A stretch of DNA of 64,000 nucleotides from Gammaproteobacteria bacterium (GTDB lineage: Bacteria; Pseudomonadota; Gammaproteobacteria; Arenicellales; Poriferihabitantaceae): positions 1-64,000 of the forward strand of contig JAJEAV010000050.1 in the NCBI GenBank assembly GCA_022822625.1. The letters run 5' to 3'. Shown here piece after piece: positions 9,356 to 18,136 of the stretch. The notes below the pieces were generated by a model that was given only the letters and a program-made list of their open reading frames with translations, did not search any database and had not been told where the DNA came from. The translations under genes and the position numbers were made by a program. The first letter of the stretch is position 1; the number at the start of each line of letters is the position of its first letter.

Positions 9356-10606
9356 ATGAGAAACCAGAAGCCGAACATCCTGAAAAGCATCTCCCGCCTG
9401 CTAATGCCGGGCATTTTCCTTGTCCTGGCAGGCTGTGGCGGCGGGGCAGCAGTTAATCAAGACTATGAGTCGACATCTGCCGCACACCAGGTCGGTCCAA
9501 CAGCCTCAACGAAAAAAACAAGGGGCGCCGAAAAAGCATCCGAGCTGCAGCCTCTTGAAATTGCGGTACTGCTCTTTGATCCGAATATCCCCGAAGACCC
9601 CGCCGATCTTGAGAAACTTGAAATCTGGCCCGAATTGCGCCGAGTGGAATCCACCCGCTTTGCACTAAACATGAAAGCAAGCCTACAGGACACCAATGCG
9701 GTCGGGCGAGTTCGTGTTGTGCCGAGCAATGAAGCAACTTCCGACTTATACATAGCCGGAAAAATTCTCAAATCGAATGGCGAAGACATCGAAATTCACA
9801 TTACCTGCAAGGACATATCCGGACGCAAATGGTGCAACAGGAAATTCAAGCATCGCGTGCATGAATCGTTCTACCGTGATTTGCGAAACAAGGGCAAGGA
9901 TGCTTACGAACCGGTTTTTGCGACTGCTGCAGACTACATCATTGAAAAACTCGCAAAACGTGATGCCGCGTATCTGCTAGAGCTGCCCACACTGAAGGAA
10001 ATCCGCTTTGGAAACAGCATTTCCACCGAGACCTTTGCAAAATATCTGGATTACAAGGCAAAACATGTCGAATTGTCTTCCTTGCCGGCCAGTAACGATC
10101 CCATGCTTGAACGCATTCGCAACATCCGTATTCAGGATCAGTTGTTTGTGGACAGACTACAGGCGCAGTTTGAGGATTTCAATTATCAGATTGATGACAG
10201 TTATCGTGTTTGGCAGGAGCAAAGCCTTCAGGATGTCAGAACTGCCCGGGAATTGCGACGCAAGGCCCAGGGACAGAAATTTCTCGGAGCACTGCTCCTG
10301 ATAGGCGGTGCTATAGGTGCGGCCAATGCGGATTCCAATACCAGTGAAGTTGCCAGTGCAGCGGCTCTGGTTGGCGGTGCAATGGCCTTGTCACAGGGAT
10401 TTCAGAACAGCAATGAAGCAAAGTTTCACCGTGACTCCATCAACGAGATTGGTCGAACTGCAGATTCCGCTGTTGCACCGCATGTCATTCGTTTCGAGGA
10501 AGAAAAAAAAGAACTGAAAGGTACTGCCGATGAACAATATCGGCAATGGATCGAGTTGCTCCGGGAAATCTATCTGCTGGAAGAAACGCCACAAGTACAG
10601 CTTTGA
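9356..10606 (+). CDS. Predicted outer-membrane lipoprotein of unknown function
   Basis: A 416-residue protein with a lipobox LVLAGC (lipidated Cys near residue 27), so it is anchored in the envelope. After a flexible stretch there is an alpha/beta domain (about 65-200; PLEIAVLLFDPN, SDLYIAGKILKSNGE) resembling periplasmic domains that assemble with outer-membrane partners. Next come a helical region and a Gly/Ala-rich hydrophobic patch near 305-345 that could be a membrane hairpin. I do not recognise a named family. It is second in the cluster, and the close spacing on both sides suggests co-transcription with the PEGA and vWA genes. Confidence 0.7.
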   Translation: MRNQKPNILKSISRLLMPGIFLVLAGCGGGAAVNQDYESTSAAHQVGPTASTKKTRGAEKASELQPLEIAVLLFDPNIPEDPADLEKLEIWPELRRVESTRFALNMKASLQDTNAVGRVRVVPSNEATSDLYIAGKILKSNGEDIEIHITCKDISGRKWCNRKFKHRVHESFYRDLRNKGKDAYEPVFATAADYIIEKLAKRDAAYLLELPTLKEIRFGNSISTETFAKYLDYKAKHVELSSLPASNDPMLERIRNIRIQDQLFVDRLQAQFEDFNYQIDDSYRVWQEQSLQDVRTARELRRKAQGQKFLGALLLIGGAIGAANADSNTSEVASAAALVGGAMALSQGFQNSNEAKFHRDSINEIGRTADSAVAPHVIRFEEEKKELKGTADEQYRQWIELLREIYLLEETPQVQL

Positions 10607-10659
10607 TCTATTGACCTTGATCCATTCGAAGTTTTTTGGATGCCACTCGTCATCTGAAC

Positions 10660-12087
10660 ATGTACCGGACCCTGCAATACTTCCCCTGCCTGTATTTGCT
10701 GATAGCCTTCAATCCTTTCGCCGTGGTCCAGCCTAGCGACCTGAATCAACCGCTGAATTCCACTTCCCAATTCTCCGACCATGGTTTCGAAAGAAACGAG
10801 CAGGTCCGGAATATAACGAATTCCCTGGAAGAATCACCCATACAGGTCGCACAAGCCTCCGACCCTCGTGAGCGTTTCATCAAGGAATACCGGCGATACC
10901 TCGAGGAGGTTGAACCGCAATTGACAGAATTGAATCTTCATGATTGGGCACCAACAACGCTGTCTCATATCCTTGAACAGGTGGAATCTGCACGTGAACA
11001 ATTCCAGATGGGTGAATATGAGTCGGCCTACATCAGCATGAACAATGCGATCATGGATGTGGGCGTCATTTCAGTTGAATATCAGTCCCGTTTGGAAAAT
11101 TTCATTGAAAACGTGAATCAGGCCTACCGAGAAGGACAATTCCGAGAGGCCAGTCAACAAGTCAACGATGGTCTGCGGCTTGATCCAGACCATGTTGAAT
11201 TGATCGAGTTTCAATCAAGACTTCAAGTGGTTGAACAGGTCAATCAATTGTTGGTGCAAGCAAATCAGGCAAAAACGGCAAACCAGAAAGATCGGGAAAT
11301 TGCTCTTCTGGAGAGAGTCCTGCGCCTTGACCCTCGACATCGGGAAGCGAACAAGCGTATCGAAAACCTAACAGCAGAAAAGCTCTACCAGGCCTATTCC
11401 GATGCAATTGCCACAGCAGACCGGGCACTTGATGACAGGAACATCCCAGAAGCAAGGAAGTATATGCAGATGGCCAGCAAATTGAAGCCAGGCAATCAGG
11501 ATGTCAAGCGACTGCAGAGTCGGATTCTGGAGATTGAAGCCAAGCAGAAATACCTAGAGCAAATCACGCTTGCCATTGCGACAACCGTTGAAGATGACTG
11601 GGTCGCTACAGTTAGGCACTATGAGCAAGCACTCAAAACGAGGCCGTTTGATGCATTTGCTACCGAGGGTCTTGGGAGTGCCAAAGCCATGATTGGGCGA
11701 ATTGAATCCTTGAAGCAGGCGCTCAAGCATGAAAAGCGGTTCGTGAATGCTCGTGCTGTCAAGGCTGCGCATAAACTTCTAACCGACACCGAACCGTTTC
11801 TGGATCAGAGCGAGCAACTCGGAAAGCTGCATTTCGAGATAATTTCCAAGCTGGAAGCCTACAGCATGGAAACAGAAGTCATGGTAATTTCCGATAGTAA
11901 AACCAGCATTGTCGTAAAGGGAGTCGGCATTGTTGGTCATATTTCCCGCCATTCCATTCGTCTGAAACCCGGGGACTATCAATTTGAAGGAACCAGAGAT
12001 GGCTACAGGTCAATAATCGTCCCCGTGACCATTTCTCCGGGAGATGACCCTATCGAGGTTGAGGTAATTTGCAGTGAACGAATCTAA
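10660..12087 (+). CDS. Exported helical-repeat (TPR-like) protein with C-terminal PEGA domain
   Basis: Starting at ATG 10660 this is 475 residues; a TTG at 10636 would add eight. The N-terminus has a hydrophobic signal or anchor segment (YLLIAFNPFAVV). The middle (about 90-370) is made of helical repeats with the spacing and NGLRLDP/RVLRLDPRH pattern of tetratricopeptide repeats, suited to protein binding. The last 70 residues look like one PEGA module (beta-rich, KPGDYQFEGTRDGYRS). It overlaps the next gene by 14 bases, so translation is probably coupled. It likely acts as a periplasmic scaffold within the cluster; this is inferred from domains only. Confidence 0.7.
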   Translation: MYRTLQYFPCLYLLIAFNPFAVVQPSDLNQPLNSTSQFSDHGFERNEQVRNITNSLEESPIQVAQASDPRERFIKEYRRYLEEVEPQLTELNLHDWAPTTLSHILEQVESAREQFQMGEYESAYISMNNAIMDVGVISVEYQSRLENFIENVNQAYREGQFREASQQVNDGLRLDPDHVELIEFQSRLQVVEQVNQLLVQANQAKTANQKDREIALLERVLRLDPRHREANKRIENLTAEKLYQAYSDAIATADRALDDRNIPEARKYMQMASKLKPGNQDVKRLQSRILEIEAKQKYLEQITLAIATTVEDDWVATVRHYEQALKTRPFDAFATEGLGSAKAMIGRIESLKQALKHEKRFVNARAVKAAHKLLTDTEPFLDQSEQLGKLHFEIISKLEAYSMETEVMVISDSKTSIVVKGVGIVGHISRHSIRLKPGDYQFEGTRDGYRSIIVPVTISPGDDPIEVEVICSERI

Positions 12088-14107
12088 CCCCATGTCCAAT
12101 GAAATTGAACGGTCAATTCACCGGGCACAGCGTGGTTCCGTACTTAAGATGGTTGTGGCTTCAGCCATCTTTCTGGGTATCTTGATCGTGGTAATGCTTC
12201 TCCTGTACTATCCGAGGGCAGTGACTGTGGAAGTTGTCCCGGAAGAAGCAAGAGAGTTAGCCGATTACTCGATTTCAGATGGCCGGGCGATATTCATATT
12301 CAACAGGGCCATCTTGGTCGGGGACCAGGCAACTGCCAGGATTTCCGCGCCGGGCTTCATTCCTGAAACGGTCCAGTTATCCACGGACCAGAAGACTGCA
12401 AATATAGAATTGATGCCTCTTCCGGCGCGACTTGTCCTGATGACCGAACCAGCATTGCCGGATATTGAGTGGAGCCTTAACGGTATTTCAGCGTATCGCG
12501 GCGAGACTCTGGATCTTGAGACAGAACCAGGAGCTGTGGTTGTAGAAATAAACCACCCGTACTATCGACCTGAAAGTATTGAAATTAAGCTGCCCAAAGG
12601 GAAGAGAGTCGAGCAAACCATCGAGTTAGCCCGAATCTCTGGCAACCTCAGTCTCAGTTCATTTCCAAAGGGAGCAACGGTATTCATCAATGGTGAAACC
12701 AGGGGCCAAACGCCACTTGTTCTAGATAGCGTTGAGGGCGGGGTTCTGGATATCGAACTGAAACTAAAGGACCATCTTCCGGTTCGAGACAGGGTGTCCA
12801 TCACCAACGGGAATGATGAGGTATTTCGTGACTACATCATGCAGATTCAGTCGTCTTCGCTTGAAATTAACGTTTCTCCAGCCCATGGCGATCTCACCGT
12901 GAATGGCAAGTCAGCCAAGCCAGCATCATCGATCATGCTGCCGCCGGGAATGGAACATTTCATTCGCTACCAAAAGAAGGGCTACATTTCTCAAAGCTCC
13001 TCGGTTGTTCTGTCCCCCGGCGAAAACAAGTCGGTCAGGCTTAAACTGGCCGAAGAGAAGGGGCAGATAACGATCCGTTCAAACCCACCTGCAACCCTGT
13101 TCCTGAATGACAGGGAAGTGGGCATGACCCCTCAGGCATTCGAATTACAGACAGTTGAACATACTGCCATGCTTGTGCTTTCTGGATACCGTGAGCAGGT
13201 AGTTCGTTTTACGCCAGATGCAGATTTCCCGTCATTGATTGAGAAAACCCTGCAAACCGAAGCAGAAGCAAGCATTGCTGAGGCGAAGCCTCAAGTCACA
13301 GGTCCGGCTGGTATCAAGTTAAAATTGTTCAAACCGGGCGGTGTTCGTTTTACCATGGGTGCGCCGCCTGACGAACCCGGACAACGCGCCAATGAATTTT
13401 TACGGAGTACTGTTCTGGAAAAGCCCTTTTATGCGGGAGTCACGGAGGTCACCAACCGGCAGTATGACAAATTCAGTAATGAGAAAAACCCTAGGCCATC
13501 TTTGCCCAAGACCAATTTGTCGTGGACCGATGCTGCCAGATTCTGCAACTGGTTAAGTAATCAGGAAAGGCTTGAGCCCGTATATCGGTTTGATTCATCA
13601 GGCAACGTTACTGGGCATAACCATCAGGCGACAGGGTATCGATTGATTTCAGAGGCTGAATGGGAGTGGCTGGCGAGGTTGGCCGGTCGTTCCAGAATGT
13701 TTCGTTTCCCTTGGGGGGACAGTCTTGTAATTCCTGAGAAGACCGGCAATTTTGCTGATGAGAGCGCCAAGGGGGTATTATCAAGAACCATCCCTGATTA
13801 CAATGACGGTTTTCCGGGAATATCGCCAGTGGGATCTTTTCTATCTGATGCAAATGGCCTGCATGACATGGCCGGCAATGTCAGTGAATGGACACATGAT
13901 GTTTATCATCTGGATCCACCGGCATCCGGTACAGTCAGGGTTGATCCGATGGGGTTACAGAGAGGGTCGAGCCACGTTGTGAAGGGAAGTAATTTTCAAA
14001 CTGCAAGAGCAAGTGAGATGCGATCAAGTTTTCGCGAGGGGGTCTCGGAACCCCGGAAGGATGTTGGATTCAGGATTGCACGTTATGTTTATGGCGAGGA
14101 ACAATGA
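12074..14107 (+). CDS. Membrane-anchored PEGA-repeat protein with C-terminal FGE-like (SUMF1) domain
   Basis: A 677-residue protein. A short cytoplasmic tail and one membrane segment (about 26-47) are followed by four or five PEGA-like beta modules (about 50-400), for example SSFPKGATVFINGE and RSNPPATLFLNDREVGMTP. A formylglycine-generating-enzyme-like domain follows (about 430-675), with GGVRFTMGAP, EVTNRQYDKF, YRLISEAEWEWLAR, FPWGD, GLHDMAGNVSEW and VGFRIAR. The region that carries the catalytic Cys pair in aerobic FGE has no cysteine here (KGSNFQTARASEMRSSFREG), so it is probably a binding module rather than an oxidase. It overlaps the genes on both sides. Confidence 0.82.
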   Translation: MNESNPMSNEIERSIHRAQRGSVLKMVVASAIFLGILIVVMLLLYYPRAVTVEVVPEEARELADYSISDGRAIFIFNRAILVGDQATARISAPGFIPETVQLSTDQKTANIELMPLPARLVLMTEPALPDIEWSLNGISAYRGETLDLETEPGAVVVEINHPYYRPESIEIKLPKGKRVEQTIELARISGNLSLSSFPKGATVFINGETRGQTPLVLDSVEGGVLDIELKLKDHLPVRDRVSITNGNDEVFRDYIMQIQSSSLEINVSPAHGDLTVNGKSAKPASSIMLPPGMEHFIRYQKKGYISQSSSVVLSPGENKSVRLKLAEEKGQITIRSNPPATLFLNDREVGMTPQAFELQTVEHTAMLVLSGYREQVVRFTPDADFPSLIEKTLQTEAEASIAEAKPQVTGPAGIKLKLFKPGGVRFTMGAPPDEPGQRANEFLRSTVLEKPFYAGVTEVTNRQYDKFSNEKNPRPSLPKTNLSWTDAARFCNWLSNQERLEPVYRFDSSGNVTGHNHQATGYRLISEAEWEWLARLAGRSRMFRFPWGDSLVIPEKTGNFADESAKGVLSRTIPDYNDGFPGISPVGSFLSDANGLHDMAGNVSEWTHDVYHLDPPASGTVRVDPMGLQRGSSHVVKGSNFQTARASEMRSSFREGVSEPRKDVGFRIARYVYGEEQ

Positions 14108-14265
14108 AACGAACCCGCAAGATAATTGTTGTAGGTATTTCGATGAGTCTGGCTCTGCTTATTGCCTCAGCATGGTTCTTTTATCATGAAGAAGTCTCGG
14201 CACAGGATGAGAAACCCTATTCCGTGAGTCTGAATTCTCCATTAACATTTCCGGTCGACATCTAA
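14104..14265 (+). CDS. 53-residue single-pass membrane or exported protein
   Basis: A small ORF whose ATG overlaps the stop of the PEGA-FGE gene (ATGA, 14104-14107), the usual sign of translational coupling. The product starts with a basic stretch (MKRTRK), then one hydrophobic segment of about 18 residues (IIVVGIS to SAWFF) and a short polar tail ending in LTFPVDI. It is either anchored in the inner membrane with a periplasmic tail or secreted. It sits just before the proton-channel gene and could be an accessory subunit. The family is unknown. Coupling and the sensible membrane profile make it likely to be real. Confidence 0.6.
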   Translation: MKRTRKIIVVGISMSLALLIASAWFFYHEEVSAQDEKPYSVSLNSPLTFPVDI

Positions 14266-14327
14266 GTCTCGGAAATATCCCATGATCGAGAATCTGGTCT
14301 GAAACCCGTAATATCCCGCGACAAGTC

Positions 14328-15149
14328 GTGATTAAGGCATCAGCATACAAACGCATCGTACCGCTCGGCAGTCTATTGGCACTTGCCATCAGCACGGTGG
14401 TAGTTCACTTTGTCTATCTTGAATTGATATGGCCCCAAGCCGAAGCCGACCTGGCATTGGCGCAAGAAGCAGGGCAGTCGACGGTACGGACCCTGGCGGT
14501 CATCCTCAAGGATGTTGAGCAGGAAATATGCATCATCCTGATGCTGTGGGGCACGTACCTGATTGCCGAGAAGTCAATGTCAATTATTCGCAACCGTCAT
14601 TTGTTTGACATTGACTTCCTGCATACACATTCCGGAAGCGAATCTCTGGATGCCAGAGAAAACATCAATCAACAAATGGAAGACAGTTTCAATACACTCC
14701 GGCAACTGCCGGAGAAAGTCCAGTCCACGCCCTTGATTCAGACCCTGAGTGCTTCTATAAGGAGGTTCATTATCACCCGTAGTGTTCACAATACTTCAGA
14801 GGCGATCATCACCGGCGTAGAGGCTCTAGCCCATCAAATGGAGTCCGAAAACGCAATGATACGCTACCTCATCTGGGCGATTCCATCCATTGGATTTATC
14901 GGTACGGTACGAGGTATTGGTGAAGCGCTGACCCATGCTGACGAGGCACTTTCTGGCGACATCGCAAATATGGCATCCAGTCTCGGGGTTGCCTTCAACT
15001 CCACATTCGTTGCTTTGATAATCAGCATATTCCTGATGTTCTTCCTGCACCAACTGCAACGCATTCAGGATAGTCAGATTACTGAAATTCGATCCTACTG
15101 CGAACAGTTTTTACTGAATCGCATAGGCAAGGCGGATGCCGAGGAATAG
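14328..15149 (+). CDS. MotA/TolQ/ExbB-family proton channel protein
   Basis: A 273-residue inner-membrane protein starting at GTG 14328. Hydrophobic segments lie near 13-32 and 65-82, with two more in the C-terminal part. The hallmark block IRYLIWAIPSIGFIGTVRGIG followed by SSLGVAFNSTFVALIISIFL is the conserved TolQ/ExbB/MotA channel core. Such proteins form pentamers around a dimer of a single-pass partner and use the proton gradient to do work in the periplasm. Here the obvious partners are the two downstream proteins whose N-termini look like ExbD/TolR anchors. It overlaps the first vWA gene by 14 bases. Confidence 0.85.
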   Translation: MIKASAYKRIVPLGSLLALAISTVVVHFVYLELIWPQAEADLALAQEAGQSTVRTLAVILKDVEQEICIILMLWGTYLIAEKSMSIIRNRHLFDIDFLHTHSGSESLDARENINQQMEDSFNTLRQLPEKVQSTPLIQTLSASIRRFIITRSVHNTSEAIITGVEALAHQMESENAMIRYLIWAIPSIGFIGTVRGIGEALTHADEALSGDIANMASSLGVAFNSTFVALIISIFLMFFLHQLQRIQDSQITEIRSYCEQFLLNRIGKADAEE

Positions 15150-16221
15150 ACAGGCTGCTTCATCTTTTGGACTGGCATTTCTGGATGTAATGGCATGTGG
15201 GCTTGGTGCGGTCACACTTATCTTCATGCTGGTCAAGTACCACACCAATGTTTTGGAGGCAGAGACGGACCACGGCAATCTGGATAGTGATATTGCCGAA
15301 CTGCGTGCCCAGCAAAGCACGATGGAACGAGAGTTCGCAGAACTGACTGCGGCATACAGGGCATTAACCGAAGAGCAGGATGGTCAGAAAGACCGGATGA
15401 CCTCTCGGGCGGCTGAACAGGAGAGCAAGGAAAGGAAGCTTCAGCAGGTAATGATGGAAATACAGACTCTTGAGAAAGCTGCGGAAGAACTCAAGCTCGC
15501 CAGTAGCGAGGAGCCAGCGCCGATTGTCGAGACACCTGAGCCAACGCAAAATCATCTGCTCGGAATTCGAGTTGAGGGAAAGCGTATATTGATTCTGATC
15601 GATCGTAGTGCTTCCATGACCGATTCCCGAATTATCGATATCGTAAAAACCCAGGTATCCGATGATGCAGCCAAGCGCAAGTCTCCAAAATGGCAAAGGA
15701 TGCTGAGGGCAGTTAACTGGCTGGTTGAGCGCATTCCCGAAGGCAGTCAGTACATGATCGTCCACTACGCCAGGAAAGCGGATTTCCTGATTGGCAATCG
15801 ATGGGTCAAGCCGAACGACAGCAAGCAAACCGAAAGAGCCATGAAGGCCCTGTCGAATCTGGTTCCGGATGGTTCGACTAATTTGCACAGTGCGATTGAG
15901 TTCATTGTCAGCCGTGGCATCAATCCCACGAATATTTACCTGATCACCGATGGATTACCCACTCTGGGGCCAACTCCGGCGCTGACCACGCTTACCCGTT
16001 TGGGTTGCAACCCCATCGGGTTATCCGGGAACACGATCTCGGGCCCATGCAGACTGGCGTTATTTGCTGGTGCGCAAAACCTGTATCATGCCAGTATCAA
16101 GGCAACCATCAGTACCATACTCATGCCGCTCGAGGGAGACCCTCATGCAGTTTATGCCTATTGGACACTGGCTTCTTCCACAGGAGGCACCGTGACAAGC
16201 CCAGGGGTAGGCTGGCCATGA
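15136..16221 (+). CDS. Membrane-anchored von Willebrand factor A protein 1
   Basis: A 361-residue protein with an N-terminal single membrane segment containing FLDVMACGLGAVTLIFML, a long coiled coil (about 45-120) and a vWA domain (about 145-355). The metal-ion-dependent adhesion site is complete: DRSAS at 156-160, DGST at 245-248 and TDG at 271-273. The protein would sit in the inner membrane with the vWA domain in the periplasm. The anchor resembles the membrane segment of ExbD/TolR, which bind MotA-family channels. The 4-base overlap with the next vWA gene and the 14-base overlap with the channel gene indicate one transcription unit. Confidence 0.82.
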   Translation: MPRNRQAASSFGLAFLDVMACGLGAVTLIFMLVKYHTNVLEAETDHGNLDSDIAELRAQQSTMEREFAELTAAYRALTEEQDGQKDRMTSRAAEQESKERKLQQVMMEIQTLEKAAEELKLASSEEPAPIVETPEPTQNHLLGIRVEGKRILILIDRSASMTDSRIIDIVKTQVSDDAAKRKSPKWQRMLRAVNWLVERIPEGSQYMIVHYARKADFLIGNRWVKPNDSKQTERAMKALSNLVPDGSTNLHSAIEFIVSRGINPTNIYLITDGLPTLGPTPALTTLTRLGCNPIGLSGNTISGPCRLALFAGAQNLYHASIKATISTILMPLEGDPHAVYAYWTLASSTGGTVTSPGVGWP

Positions 16222-17171
16222 GCGAACCGGGACAAAGAAGAAGCAACTTCACCAGCACTTCGTTTCTTGACATTATTGCCTGCGGGTTTGGTGCGATTGT
16301 GTTGCTGGTTCTGCTTGCCAAGGACAGTCCAGACCCTTTGGTGTATGACGCACAAGCAGCCGTTGCTCAGCTTGATGCACTGGCTACCGAGATGACCAGG
16401 CGTGATGAAGCCATGAGTCGAATTCGTGAAGTCCGGGAGCAGATTGCGAGGGAAAAAACAAGGATTGCATTGGGTACGGAGATGATTGATCTAACCGAGC
16501 AGAATCTTGGTGATATCGATCGCAAGATTGACGAGTATGAACAACGCGCTGTCGCCCTCAAAGAGAGCATCAAGCAAGTGAGCAGTGAGAAAAAGGCTCC
16601 CGCTCCGTCCCCAAGGATCGAAAATGTGGGGGGAATTCCGGTTGACCGAAAGTATATTGTTTTCGTGATTGATACTTCAGGCAGCATGCAGCAGATTTGG
16701 CCACGAGTCATGGCGCAGGTGAAAAGCCTTTTGGAAGCTCATCCGAAGGTGGAGGGTTTTCAGGTGATGAATGACACTGGAAGCCACCTGATATCAACGT
16801 ACGCTGGAAGGTGGATACCCGATTCACCGGCGAGACGAGCGTCGGTTTTACGAGCGATAAAAAACTGGGCAACAATGTCCTATAGCGATCCTGTGCCTGG
16901 CATCAAGGCTGCACTCGGCGTTTACTCGGCCTACCGGAAAGATCTTTCCATTTATGTGATGGGAGACGAGTATTCTGGGGGGTCTTACGATATCTCGCTG
17001 GAACAGATATCGAGACTCAATACAGATCCCACGACTCGGAAAAGTCAGGCACGAATTCATGGCATAGGATTTTTCAACCCGCTTACACCGATCACAAATC
17101 AACAGTATTCGACATTCATGCGGGAGGTTGCCCGCCAAAATGGAGGGGCTTTTGTAGCGATTGCCGGATAA
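16218..17171 (+). CDS. Membrane-anchored von Willebrand factor A protein 2
   Basis: A 317-residue paralogue of the preceding gene: N-terminal anchor FLDIIACGFGAIVLLVLLAK (about 16-35), coiled coil (about 45-125) and vWA domain (about 140-315). The first metal motif DTSGS is intact at 152-156. The DGST motif of its paralogue is not recognisable, so metal binding may be altered. ATG 16218 is chosen because it overlaps the upstream stop (ATGA) and places the anchor correctly; the open frame extends upstream to 16005 but that part is antisense-like filler. The two paralogues may form a heterodimer on the proton channel. Confidence 0.8.
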   Translation: MSEPGQRRSNFTSTSFLDIIACGFGAIVLLVLLAKDSPDPLVYDAQAAVAQLDALATEMTRRDEAMSRIREVREQIAREKTRIALGTEMIDLTEQNLGDIDRKIDEYEQRAVALKESIKQVSSEKKAPAPSPRIENVGGIPVDRKYIVFVIDTSGSMQQIWPRVMAQVKSLLEAHPKVEGFQVMNDTGSHLISTYAGRWIPDSPARRASVLRAIKNWATMSYSDPVPGIKAALGVYSAYRKDLSIYVMGDEYSGGSYDISLEQISRLNTDPTTRKSQARIHGIGFFNPLTPITNQQYSTFMREVARQNGGAFVAIAG

Positions 17172-17592
17172 CTGACCGTTGACTCCGAGAGAAGCACAGG
17201 TTTCGTTCCGGCATCTCGGCTTCGTTGTTGAACTGGAACACGGTAACCAGGCGGATGTTGTTCACAATGATATGGTATCGTGAATTGTTTTTTCCTTACG
17301 TCACAGCAGGTCTGATCGAGGCTACTGATCTTGTGGGATATCTCAATCATTCTGTATAAGTTCGAGAATCACGGCATGTACCTACGCACAAGAAGGCATC
17401 GCGATGCATTCTGGCTTTTTACATGACAACTCTTGAGAAGGCCAGTATTGGTCAGGATATTCTCCCTTTTGTGCAATTTGTGGCGAAAAGACCGGACGGA
17501 GCAATTGCATTGACGGAATAATCCACGCCGCCACCGATCATGATCCGGAAAACTGGAATTTCATGAAGGTTGCAATGTGACCACCCTCAAAC

Positions 17593-17601
17593 TTATCCAC
17601 A
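17593..17601 (+). promoter_or_regulatory. DnaA box (TTATCCACA)
   Basis: Perfect match to the DnaA recognition 9-mer, about 540 bases upstream of dnaA. A one-mismatch box in the opposite orientation follows at 17619-17627. Confidence 0.6.
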
Positions 17602-17963
17602 AAATCGGCAGACAAGACTGTGGATGAAACAAGCTGGAAACCCGACCTGCCTGTCCTTAAGGCATATCAAGGATGAGCTGGCTGAATTTGTAGCAGATTG
17701 CTCCTGTATATTGCTTCAATTGCCCCAAATGCCGAAACACTCCAATCCATCATTCCACCCTAACACAACCAAGAATATCCGGGTTCGTCAAATGCAGGGT
17801 AATGCACATGTCTAAGACCTCAACCCGACTCGAAACACCTTGCTACCCCTTGACTATTTCAAGACTCACGCCACCTGCCGGCTCCTTGATGTGTGGCACA
17901 CATAACAGCACCTCTCCCGGTTCCGGAAAACCCCTTAAAAACAGAAAAATTTTTCGCTTTTCC

Positions 17964-17972
17964 TGTGGATAA
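17964..17972 (-). promoter_or_regulatory. DnaA box (TGTGGATAA on plus strand)
   Basis: Perfect reverse-orientation DnaA box about 165 bases upstream of the dnaA start, next to the AT-rich segment. It could serve replication initiation or autoregulation of dnaA. Confidence 0.65.
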
Positions 17973-18136
17973 CAATTTTTGTTTGGAATAGAATGACTGT
18001 ATATCGTTAGTGCCTTATCGCAAGTCTGGATGATAAATTAATAAAAATTCAATAAGTTATTTCATCCCTTTTCTGATATTTTGTTCTATAAGAATGTGAT
18101 TTCATTTTAATTTTTGGTTGTGGAGAATTTTTTACT

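Larger units (their letters stand above)
17172..18136. other. 965-base non-coding region upstream of dnaA (part of candidate oriC)
   Basis: No convincing gene is present. The region has two perfect DnaA boxes (17593-17601 and 17964-17972), one near match (17619-17627), a 15-base palindrome (17889-17903) and a strongly AT-rich stretch from about 17998 to the dnaA start that could serve as an unwinding element or promoter. The rpmH-rnpA genes that usually lie upstream of dnaA in gammaproteobacteria are absent; the vWA cluster occupies that position. Confidence 0.6.

Noticed and set aside
16005-16217. 71-codon upstream extension of the second vWA gene
   Set aside because: It overlaps the coding end of the first vWA gene in another frame, has no domain, and the ATGA overlap at 16218 gives a sensible start with the membrane anchor.
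14328-17171. Zorya anti-phage system
   Set aside because: A MotA-family gene is present, but the partners are vWA proteins, without ZorB-type OmpA domain, ZorC or the ZorD helicase/nuclease.
17570-17815. 81-codon plus-strand frame in the origin region
   Set aside because: No ribosome site, no family features, and it contains DnaA boxes; treated as non-coding.
18006-18016. TTAGTGCCTTA upstream of dnaA resembling the reverse complement of the IS 12-mer
   Set aside because: Match is incomplete and isolated; no transposase remnant nearby, so chance is the simplest explanation.
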